Source: Porphyra umbilicalis (Eukaryota; Rhodophyta; Bangiophyceae; Bangiales; Bangiaceae). From it: a stretch of 64,000 nucleotides of DNA. This document shows, one piece after another, positions 55,501 through 64,000 of this stretch (positions are counted from its first letter, which is position 1; each line of letters starts with the position of its first letter). The translations under genes and the position numbers were made by a program. The stretch lies in NCBI GenBank assembly GCA_002049455.2, contig KV919056.1, positions 34,268 to 98,267 on the forward strand, read 5' to 3'. The notes below the pieces were generated by a model. It searched no databases, was not told where the DNA came from, and saw only the letters and a program-made list of their open reading frames with translations.

Positions 55501-55726
55501 GCCGCGCCGCTGATGCGGCCTGCCCGCCGCTCTTCTTAAGCCGGTGGGCGGGGCGCCTCGGTCGGCGTTTGGTGGCATCGGCGCATCGGTGACCGCACGA
55601 GCACCGACCGTTTGCGACGGGGGCCGACGAGCTGTGCGCCGCCGGGTCTTGCTCTCCCTCTCCCTGCGCGTCGCCCCCCCGCTGTCGGTGAGCCGCGTCG
55701 TCCCCCCCCCCCCCCGGCGGCGCACC
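52501..55726. other. GC-rich stretch, no supported gene
   Basis: Three kilobases where nearly all frames on both strands stay open (the longest is 867 codons on the minus strand, 55884-53281). Predicted products are Arg/Ala/Pro/Gly-rich with no fold or family. (GCC)n and (CCG)n patches are frequent. A C21 run lies at 54694-54714 and a G28 run at 55156-55183. A region of lower GC at 54420-54620 separates two halves. A C14 run (55702-55715) stands 11 bases before the ATG of the next gene. Confidence 0.45.
55156..55183. repeat. G28 homopolymer
   Basis: Twenty-eight consecutive G. Such a run can form a G-quadruplex and is a likely place for length error in the assembly. Confidence 0.9.
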
Positions 55727-58700
55727 ATGGGGCGGCACGCGCTGTGGGCGGCCGCCGCCGCGGCGGCGACGGCGACGGCGGTGGTGGTGGCGGTGGCGGG
55801 CCCCGCCCCCGCCGCGGCGACGGCCGAGCTGCTGACGGCTGACGGCACGGCCGCGATGACGCCCGTGTCGGTTGCCGCCCTCAACGCGGCGGCGGCGGCG
55901 GCGCACGCGGCGGCGTCGCCCGCCCTGGCGCTGGCCCCCGGCGCGGTGCGGCAGGAGGTGCGGACGGCGGCGGGCCTGCCGTGTGACTCGGACGATGATT
56001 GCGGCGGCTATGCGGTGCAGCCCTACCTGTGGTGCCGCTCGGGCTTTGGGTCGCCCGTCAAAACGTGCCGCTCGTACGTGGAGATGGGCGACAAGTGCGA
56101 CACGCGCGCGCTCGTGTGCCCGCGCCACCCGTACGACACGTCAGAGGACGCGTCGGAGATTGTCGAGTGCCGCTCGGGGACGTGCCGCCGAAAGCAGCAG
56201 CCGACCGAGCTCGGCGCCGACTGCTACAATGAGATTGGCTGCGCAGGCAACCTGTCGTGCGACGAGCTCAACAACGGCTCCCGCAAGTGCGTGCGCATCT
56301 TCTTGGACGTCGGCGACACGTGCGGCTCGGAGCTGCTCAACTGTGGGTACGCATCCAAGTGCGCCACGCCGGCGGGCGTGTGCACGTCTGCGAGCGAGTG
56401 CCCCGGCGACGGGGCGCCGACGTGCCAGCCGATTGTCGCCGGGGACCCGTGCGGGGCGGACGTGCTTGTTACCTACTGCCCCGGCTCCCTCTACTGCATC
56501 AACAGTAAGTGCGCGGAGCTCGTGGTCAATGGCATCGGTGGGGACTGTGGGTCGTTTGGCCGCCGGTGCGAGGACGGCTTGACGTGCGCCACCACCAATG
56601 GCACGGTGTGTGGGTTTAGCGACTGTGCCCCGGGCGAGTCGGGCACGTGCCGCCTGCCGCGCCTCGGCGACGACTGTGGGCGGTCCAACGGGTGCGCGTT
56701 TGGGGACAGCGGCCTCTCGTGCGCGCCCGTGGAGGTTGTCACCAACGAAGACCGGACGTACGCGCGCTCCGCGTGCATCCGCTCCAAGCCGCCGGGTGCC
56801 GGCTGCGACCTGGTCGGCGCCAACAACATTTGCGGCACGGACGACAATGGGGATTGGCAGCTGTGCCTCGGCGGCGCGTGCAGGGCGTCGCCCAATGGGG
56901 CGGTGGTCGGCGACCAGTGCACCCGCGCCCAGTGCGCAGACGGCAGCGCGTGTGTGTACAATTTGGCGCTGACGGGCCTCCCCGTCGCCGTGTGCGCCAA
57001 TGCCACCCGCGTGGCGGGCGACTCGTGCGTGCAGCCCGGCACGCGGGGCACCAACTATTGCGACCCGGGCGCGCTCCTCACGTGCGTCAATGGCACGTGC
57101 GTGGCGCCCGACGCCCTGCCCGCCGAGCGGGAGGCGTGCGACTCGACCAAGCGGCAGCCGTGCGCCGACACCAGGGAGGCGGACGGCTCCAAGCTCGTCT
57201 GCCGGTGGGTGCCCCCCGTGGGCAACGCGTCTATCGGGCGGAGCGAGTGCCGCTTCCAGCGTGGCGAGGCGGCCGCGTGCCGCGATGTGTTTGACTGCTT
57301 TGGCGGCTTTGCCTTTCAGTGCGTCGACGGCATGTGCACCGAGTTTGCCGAGCCGCCCAAGGCGGCCAAGAATGAGACGTGCCGCGGCGACGAAAAGTGC
57401 GGTCCGGGGCTCGCGTGCCTCGCGCCCAACTCGCGCGCGCGCTGGGACCGGGTGTGTGTGACCAACGTGACGGTCGGCGGCGCGTGCAACTATGAGTATG
57501 AGCAGTGCGCCGGCGGCCTGTGCAACGAGGGGGTGTGTGAGCCCAAGGTCGCCCCGGGTGGGGCGTGCACCATTGACTACCAGTGCGGGCCCGACCACTC
57601 TTGCTGGCGCGGCTTTGGCGCGACGGGGCAGACGTGCCGCAAGTGGGTCGGCTTCAACCAGGTACGTTTTCTGTCGCTGCCACCACCACCGCCGCCGCCG
57701 CACGCCCCTGTCGGCGTTTGCCGTGTCGTGTGGGGCCACTGCGCCCTCCCCCATTGCCGGCGCTTTGCGTCGTCTTGGCATTGGAGGCCCCGGTCCCGTG
57801 ACTAACCCACCGTTTGTTGTTTTGGTGTGTCTGTCTTTTGTCGCGCCCTGCAACGCCCGTTGCCTGCCCTGAACGACCTCTACCCGTCGTGGCGCTCTCA
57901 TTTGGCATGCGGCGGCGCGTAGGAGTGCAAAAACACGTACAACAAGTGCTGGCGGCAGCTGGCGTGCACGGACGAGGGCCTGTGCAAGAACCCGACGGCG
58001 GGCAACGTGGCCGGGTCGGTGTGTGAGGCGGATGGCGATTGCGCGGGCGACAACTTTGTGTGCCGCATTGAGAGTGCCTTCTCGTCGCTCCGCATTTGCA
58101 AGAAGCTCGTCAACCCCGACGAGCAGTGCCGCGGGCGGTTTGAAATTTGCCAAGACGGTACGTCGCCCGCCGCTCGCTTGCTTTGTTGACGGCCCCGCCA
58201 CGCGTCGGGGGCCCCTTGCGAGTGTCGTCCCCCCCCTTGCTCCACCCCGTTTGCGACGGCCCCGCTGCCCCCATTGCGCTACCGGCCCACTAACGACCGT
58301 CCCTGTGACTGCACCTGTGTGCCTTGTGCCTACCCCCACCGTCACTGGTTTGGTGGTGTCTGTCGTGCTCGCACTTGGAAACGCAACACACTGCTCGCGC
58401 GCATGTAGGCTTTGAGTGCACCTACCGCGGGTTTGAGGACCAGCGGTGCCTCAAGTGGGTGCCCCGCAAGGCGCCCTGCGGTGCCCCAGGCGTGCGGTGC
58501 TGGGTCGACCTCAAGTGCAGCTCGGCCGGCATTTGCGAAAACGCGGTGCAGCGGCCGGGCAACCGCGGTGGCCAGTGTGACGACGACACTGAGTGCGGGG
58601 ACGGCCTCACGTGCGTCCCGCAAGAGGGGCAGACCATCAGCCGCTGCCAAGAGGTGGCGGGCCCGACAGAGAATTGCGAGTCGCGGGACAACAACAAGGT

Positions 58701-58869
58701 GTGCGGGACGGGCTTCAAATGCATCTGGCGCCGGGGGTCGACCGAGTCGGTGTGCCTCAAGTTTGTTCCGCCGGGCGGCGACTGCTCGGGCGGCCTCGGC
58801 GTGTCGTGCTGGAACGGCTCGACGTGCGAGGACAAGGACGGCGCCAAGATTTGCTCAAAGGTGCTCTAA
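55727..58869 (+). CDS. Secreted cysteine-rich repeat protein, three exons
   Basis: A predicted 876-residue extracellular protein. Exons are 55727-57661, 57923-58157 and 58409-58869. Both introns begin GTACGT and end TAG (261 and 251 bp; phases 0 and 1), and the Cys-rich frame continues exactly across both joins. The start is the ATG in CACCATGG at 55727. Residues 1-31 are a signal peptide (MGRHALWAAAAAAATATAVV, cleavage after an Ala-rich tail), 32-83 an Ala-rich linker, and 85-876 a chain of modules with repeated CxxDxDC, GxxC and C-terminal CR.W/CRxG motifs, like Dickkopf-N or EGF-type knots. Several NxT/NxS glycosylation sites (NGT, NAT, NVT). No transmembrane segment or GPI signal at the end (CSKVL), so it is probably secreted. 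The partner is unknown. It looks intact. Confidence 0.8.
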
Positions 58870-59914
58870 ACGTGGGGGCCGGTGTGTTGACATGGGGGGG
58901 GGCGTCCCCGTGTGTGCGTTTCTTGCAAGCATCACGCGCTCCCGTAGCGCGTGCGTCGCATCTGTTGCTAGTTGATGTCAGTGCGCGCGCTCGGGGGGTA
59001 GCGTGCGTGACCGAGGGTACTCTTCTTGTTTATGCCTAGCCTTTTTCTGGAACTGGCTCGCGCGCGCTAGTGTCAAGTGACCCGGCACAGTGGTGTCGAG
59101 TGACCTGGCAGTGGCGTTTGGGTGTGGCCGTGTCGGCTCGATCACGGTCCACGAGTCAACCAAAATAGAGCGGTTGCCCTGCTACGCCTCAGCCGCAGCC
59201 CGCTGCCTCCGCCGCTTGTCGGCCCCTCCCTCGTACTCGCAGCAGAGTTCTGTGGGGTGTCATCACCCGCGCCGGCACCGTCCACCCCCCGAGCCGCTGC
59301 GGCGGTGGACACCCCGCCGCCCCGCCCCGTGCGACGACGAGGCCGCCCGCTCACCGCGCCGAGTCCGCGCGTGTGTGTCTCCAACTTGTTCTTCTACGCA
59401 CCCCGCCCGCGCCGCCAACAGCGGCGGACCCCCTCCACGCCCCCGCGCTCGTCAGGCTCCCCACGCCCCGCCCACGAGCGGGCCCTTCCCCCCCGCGCGC
59501 CCCCGTTCATGGCATCTGCCGCCACGCCGCGCCGCCTACAGGGAAAATCAAGAAAGAAGACAAGAAGCCCCCACCGACAAAGCCGCAGGCAGAGAGCCAA
59601 ACAAAAAACGAAACAAAAACAGCTCGCAATCCCCCTCAACGGTGCTCACCCCCATCGCCCCATGTGCCTCCACGCCCGTGCCCAAAGTGCCCAGCCACCC
59701 CCCGGCGTGCGTTGCCCCTAACGCCGAACGGGGACGGTGTGTCACGGCGGCGGGGTACCCCCTCCCGCCGCCGCACACGCCATCACAGGGGCAGGGCGCC
59801 CCGTCCGCCGCGTCAACCCTACGTCCAGTCCGCCAGTCCGGCAAGCCACACGGCAGCACGGCCGCCGGTCCCCCCCCCCGCCCCCCCCCCCAGCACCACG
59901 GCGCCACCGCCTCC
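58870..59914. other. Space between converging genes
   Basis: Holds the 3' regions of the Cys-rich gene (plus) and the PUR-alpha gene (minus). Open frames on the plus strand (for example 59090-60034) are Pro/Arg-rich and read as composition artefacts. Near 59535-59620 the sequence is A-rich and encodes Lys/Gln-rich residues on the plus strand. No clear AATAAA signal on either strand in a convincing place. Confidence 0.4.
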
Positions 59915-61167
59915 CTACTCGACCAGTCCCTGCCGCTCCGCGTGACGAATGTACACGTCGAGGATGTCGCGCATCGGCTTCCACGTCGAGACGGGGAGGA
60001 CGAGCTTGGAGCGCCCGTGACGGGTCACCTCTGACACGCGAAGGAAGGTGTCGCCGGCGGCAGAGCGGGCCTCCACGTCAAAGAAGAAGCGCTTAAACTC
60101 GAGGCGGAGCTCGCGGCTGTTAAAGTCGCCGTCGCCGTCACCGCCGTCGCCGCCGCCGCCGCCACCGCCGTCCGCCCCGTCCCCATGCTCGCCGTCCGCG
60201 GCGTCACCGGGACCGCCGCCACCGCCACCGCCACCGCCGTCCGCTCCACCGCCAACGCCGCCGCCGCGGACGGCGACCGACTGGGCGCCGCCGCCCGAAC
60301 CGCGCGGGGCGTAGCCGTTGCCGCGCCCGCCTCCACCCCCCGCCACCGGGCGGACGCCGCCGTAGCCGCCCTGCCCACCCCCGCCCCCGACGCGTAGCTG
60401 CCGGCGCTGCCACTCGGCGCCCCCACCCCCGCCTCGTGGGCGGCCACTTCGGGCGCCGCCGCGCTGAGCGCCCCCCCAGGGCGTCGACAAACGCGCCAAT
60501 GCCCGACGCGGGCACGTACACGCTGACGCGCACCGGGACGGCTTCGGTCAGTTTGACGTAGCGGCCCTTGGCGTTGGACATGTGGTCGACGTACCACCAG
60601 CGGCGGCCGTCGTCGGCGCGAAGCGTTTCGGTAGAGAGCGTCGACGGCGGCGGCGGGCGGCCATAACCGTGCGACGGGACGGGGGGCGGGCTGGCCACAG
60701 CCGCCGCAGGCGGGGGGCCTGCAGCGCCAACGGCGCTGCCGGTCGCGCCCGGCGCGGCAGCCGCCGCCGCCCCGCCATTGCCCGCCCCATCCGCGGGTGC
60801 AGCCGTGCCGTCACCCGCCGCCGCTGCCGGCGCCCCGCCGCCGCCGCTGGCCGCGTCGGCGCCGCCCGCCGCCACCGCCGGCGCGTCGGCCGTCGGCGCC
60901 GCGGCGGGCGCGCCCGCGCCCGCACCCGCCGCCGCCGACCCGGCCGTCCCTTCGGGCGGCAGCGCCGCCTCGCGCTCTGCCACGCGGCGGAGGCACGCGA
61001 CGAGCGGCGTCCACATGGGCGACGGGAAGACGACCTTGGTGCGGTGACCCGACGAGTGGTCGGCTTCGGCGATTTTGACAAATGGGCCCCGGTGGTTGAT
61101 CCGCACGTCGATGAAGAGGCGCTTGGTGCCGAGCGCGAGCGTGCGCGTCGCGAGCTCCCGCCACACC

Positions 61168-61217
<50 letters not shown>

Positions 61218-61882
61218 ACCGCCGACGCCACCACCGCCGCCGCCAACCATACCACCGCCGACGCCGCTGCCGCCGCCACCACCATATCCGCCGCCACCGC
61301 CGCCGCCGCCGCCACCGCCATAGCCTCCCCCGTTACCACCATACCCGCCGCCGCCGCCAACACCACCCCCGCCGCCGCCGCCGCCGACGCCACCACCAGG
61401 CGGCGCCAGCCCACCTCCCCCCCCGGCCATCCCCCCCAAGCCATTGAGCATTCCCGCTCCCACGCCTGCCCCCCCCCCTCCCCCGTATCCCGCCCCCAGT
61501 CCCGCCGAGCCGACAGCGCCGACCCCCCCCCCCATGTACCCCCCACCCACGGCGCCCATGCCGCCCCATAACCGCCTGCGCTGCTCACCGGCAGGCCACC
61601 GCCGTAACCGTCGACGCCCCCGCCGCCGCCGCCCATACCCGGGGCGCCCCCATAGCCGCCGCCGAGGGCGCCGCCGCCGCCATTGCCGCCGCCCGGCGGG
61701 CCGCCCAGCCCGCCCGGACCGGCGCCATAGCCGCCGGCGCCGGCGCCGGCACCGGCACCACCAAAACCGCCTGGCGGTCCGTAGCCACCCCCGGCGCCGC
61801 CGCCGGCACCGCCCAAGCCGCCACCGACGCCACCATAGCCGACGCCATAGCCGCCGCCAGAGCGGCCATAGGGGCCCGACAT
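59915..61882 (-). CDS. PUR-alpha-like single-stranded nucleic-acid-binding protein
   Basis: About 655 residues starting MSGPYGRSGGGYG. A very long Gly-rich N-terminal tail is followed by three PUR repeats: I near 61165-60970 (ALGTKRLFIDVRINHRGPFV, KIAEADHSSG), II near 60650-60490 (GRRWWYVDHMSNAKGRYVKL), III near 60125-59930 (LRLEFKRFFFDVEARSAAG, FLRVSEV), ending QGLVE. PUR proteins bind purine-rich (GGN)n single-stranded DNA and RNA and act in transcription, replication and mRNA transport. Repeats I and II form the binding module; III dimerises. The frame changes twice, each time inside a G-run (61564-61567 and 60471-60477) and back to the original frame, so these are probably assembly length errors rather than damage. 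The linkers are much longer than in animal or plant members. The family call is firm, the exact length is not. Confidence 0.8.
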
Positions 61883-62569
61883 GGTTGCTTACCGCGGTTT
61901 GGGGCGGGGGAGAGGATCAGGCCGGTCCGCAACACAAGCAAACGGGTCCGCCGTGGAGGCAAGGCGGCAGCGTTGCGGGCGCGGCGAATCGGCGTGTCGT
62001 TGCGGCGCCCTACACCGACCCCCCCCCCCCCCCCCCCCGCCTCTGCCGCGAGTTCCCTACACCTTTTGGCAATGAACGGCAGCGGCGTTGACGAGTTCCA
62101 CCAAGGAGCCAGATGCGCGGGACACCGCCCGCGGCGCGTGGGAGGCTGGCGGCGGGCGAGGCGGTCGGCGAGCGGAGCCGGTCACGATGGGACGGAGCGC
62201 TGCGACGCCGCCGCGCTGGCAGAGCCGTCGAGGGGCACCAGCCAGCGTCCACTTTGCACGGTCAAGTGCTGTTCGGAACCCAATTCGTTTCCGATGAAGT
62301 CACAAGTACAGACAGCCTACATGTTCGCACATATCAGTTCAGTGTCAGTTTGAAAAAACACCCAGTGCAGGCAGCTCCCCCAGCGACTGAATTAGGGAAG
62401 CTCTGGAAGCGGCTCCGTCAAGGCATCCATCGCCACCGCGCCCCCCCTGCACCGTGCGACGCACGCACTCTGTTGGTTAGGGCGGCCCCCCATCCCCTCC
62501 GCTATTGGCCACCTCCGCCGCCGCCCCTCTCCCCATCGACGGCGCCGCGGGCGAACGCCCGCAACGCCT
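61883..62569. other. Divergent promoter region with C20 run
   Basis: Lies between the divergent PUR-alpha (minus) and F-box (plus) genes, so it should hold both promoters. It contains a C20 run at 62019-62038 (G20 on the PUR-alpha sense strand, about 140 bases before its ATG). A plus-strand frame at 62113-62610 looks partly protein-like (VSDEVTSTDSLHVRTYQFS) but is probably untranslated leader. Confidence 0.4.
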
Positions 62570-62572
62570 CCC

Positions 62573-64000
62573 CCCTTGCCGCCCGCCACCCTCCCCTCCC
62601 TCCCGTCTGACCTCCTTTGGCTCATCGCCGACGCGGTCGCCAAGGCCGACGATGGCCACAACCGCACCTGCGACCCCACAGCCGCAGGTATGGGGGGGTG
62701 GATGGCCCTCGCCCCCACCTGGCGTGCGCTGCGTGCCGAGTGCCTCGCCGGCGTGTGGACCATCCGCGTACCGCTGCCGGGGCCGTCGATGCTGCGCACG
62801 GCGCTCATCGTGGAGGCCACGGGGCAGCGCGGTCGGTGGCACCCGCAGACGGTGGACGATTTGGGGGAGGACGGGCAGCCGTCGCCGTCGCCGTCACCAC
62901 CGCCGCAGCTGCCACCACCGACAGACCCGCGCCTACCTCACGCCCCGCCGATGTGCGGCCATAGCCACAGCGATCCCGTCACTTGGGCGGTGGGTCTGCC
63001 GCCTCGAGGCCGGCGCCCCCGTCACGTCCTTGTGCCTCGAGTGGCCAACCGACGTCTTCGACGTGGCCGGCCTCGGGGCCGTCGTGTGGGCGCAGCTGAT
63101 GCCGGCGTTTGGGCGGCTGCCGCTCACGCCGCTGACGCTCTTACATGCGGCGGTCGGCGCGACGCTGTACCGCCCCTCCTCCGCCGCGCGGCTGACGTGC
63201 CTCAGGGCGGAGGTCCCGCTCAGTGACCTGACCGCCTTCCCCGCCGTGCGGCACCTGCTGCGCACCCACAGGCGGTCGTTGCGGGAGGTGGGGACCTCCC
63301 TCCTCACCGACATGATCGGGGAGGCGGTGGCGGGCGAGCTCGCCGAGTGGCTTGCGACCGCATCGGCGGCGCCCGCCGGGACGGCGGCGCCACCTCTGCT
63401 GCTGCCGGCGCTGCGGAAGCTCAGCTGGTCGGGGCCCGTCGGCGCGGCCGACATGCGTGCGGTCGTTGCGGCGCGCCCTGCCCTCGATCACCTCGATCTG
63501 GGTAGGGCGACCGTGCCCGGATGCTTTGACGCGGCACGAGCGGCGGCGGGCGCGCTGCCGGCGCTGGCCACCGTCCAATTGGCCATCGAGCTGAACACCC
63601 ACAGCATGCTGGATGCGGACCTGCAGTGCCTGCTCGGCGGTCGCTCGCTGGCCAGACTGGTCCTTCTGGCGCCGAATGAGGAGCCTGTCGCCCAGTTCTG
63701 AATGACGACTGGGTGGTCGACACGCTCCTTTCCGGCGCGGCTTTGCCAGCGTACCGCTGGTTCTCCATACCGGGGGACGCGTCGCTTGAGGGCTCGTACG
63801 TCTTTGGTGACGCGGGCGCGGTGATGTGGGAAGAGGGTATCGGCGGCGACGGTGTCGACGGCGACGGCGGCAACGGCGGCGGTACGGCTGCGGGGCACGG
63901 GGCGGCCGACGACACGGCCGACGCAGCCACCCCCGTGTCGCCCGCCGTGGTGCGGGCATGGTGGGCGGTCGCGGCGCCCGCCGTGGCCGCTGCGTGTCGG
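62573..64000 (+). CDS. F-box protein with LRR-like C-terminal part, partial
   Basis: Encodes an N-terminal F-box (LPSLPSDLLWLIADAVAKAD, then WMALAPTWRALRAECLAGVW), which would bind a SKP1-type adaptor in an SCF ubiquitin ligase. After an acid/Pro-rich linker a leucine-rich region follows (CLEWPTDVFDVAGLGAVVW, PALRKLSWSGPVGAADMRAV, PALDHLDLGRATVPGCF) that resembles irregular LRRs for substrate binding. The frame changes near 62930-62990 and again near 63700, where a TGA follows VAQF. The next frame reads NDDWVVDTLLSGAALPAYRW and LEGSYVFGDAGAVMW and stays open to the window end. So the stop at 63699-63701 is probably not the true end, and the gene continues beyond 64000. The first change could be an intron. 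No ATG precedes the F-box in its frame; the start is unresolved. Confidence 0.6.

Noticed and set aside
53281-55884. 867-codon minus-strand open frame
   Set aside because: Arg/Ala/Pro/Gly-rich throughout, no domain, overlaps the start of the well-supported Cys-rich gene on the other strand, and crosses long homopolymers. Stop codons are simply rare in this GC-rich DNA.
56141-58345. 734-codon minus-strand open frame
   Set aside because: Antisense shadow of the Cys-rich gene; its residues mirror the Cys/Gly codons of the real strand and it ignores the two introns.
59090-60034. 314-codon plus-strand frame between the Cys-rich and PUR-alpha genes
   Set aside because: Antisense to the PUR-alpha 3' end and Pro/Arg-rich without domains; read as the 3' untranslated space of two converging genes.
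1-64000. CRISPR array or prokaryotic operon structure
   Set aside because: No regularly spaced short repeats with unique spacers, no Shine-Dalgarno-led gene strings, and clear eukaryotic introns and transposons.

Overview
The window is nuclear DNA from a eukaryote. Three features show this: genes split by GT-AG introns, relics of several eukaryotic DNA-transposon superfamilies, and eukaryote-type proteins (a three-repeat PUR-alpha homologue, an F-box protein, a long secreted cysteine-rich protein and a protein kinase). The host-like genes are extremely GC-rich and code for Ala-, Gly-, Arg- and Pro-rich proteins, while the transposon-rich stretches are close to balanced in composition. This two-compartment pattern would suit a compact GC-rich protist or alga (a bangiophyte red alga is one candidate) or a GC-rich early-diverging fungus. 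I cannot decide the lineage from the sequence. No tRNA, rRNA or CRISPR array was seen.

Layout. (1) 1-30.4 kb is mostly decayed transposable elements: a Tc1/IS630-type DDE transposase relic (4.5-6.0 kb), a PIF/Harbinger-type transposase with one internal stop (6.8-7.8 kb), an unrecognised spliced gene (8.9-9.8 kb, minus), a 288-bp MITE (13.05-13.34 kb), a pogo/Tigger-type transposase relic (15.3-17.9 kb, minus), two copies of an uncharacterised transposon-like protein family (18.6-20.6 kb plus; 22.0-24.5 kb minus), and a decayed gene of unknown function (26.9-27.7 kb). (2) 30.4-33.2 kb is a GC-rich island of trinucleotide-type repeats with possible coding fragments. (3) 33.2-45.9 kb is again repeat-rich: a second pogo/CENP-B-type transposase relic (35.6-36.6 kb) and a nested group of non-autonomous elements (38.28-41.60 kb), where three copies of one 628-bp element and one 1133-bp hAT-type element can be resolved to the base. 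Minisatellites follow at 43.4-44.5 kb. (4) 45.9-64.0 kb is the GC-rich, gene-bearing part.

In the gene-bearing part, a small cysteine-rich protein (49.8-50.1 kb, plus) and a protein kinase (50.3-51.4 kb, minus) converge on each other. A three-exon secreted cysteine-rich protein (55.7-58.9 kb, plus) converges on the PUR-alpha homologue (59.9-61.9 kb, minus). An F-box protein (62.6 kb onward, plus) diverges from PUR-alpha and runs off the right edge.

Two general cautions. In the GC-rich parts stop codons are rare on both strands, so long open frames mean little; I accepted a frame only where the protein itself looked real. The PUR-alpha, F-box and hypothetical GC-rich genes change frame within or near G/C homopolymers, which looks more like assembly error than decay. 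The transposon genes instead mostly keep one frame and carry isolated stop codons.
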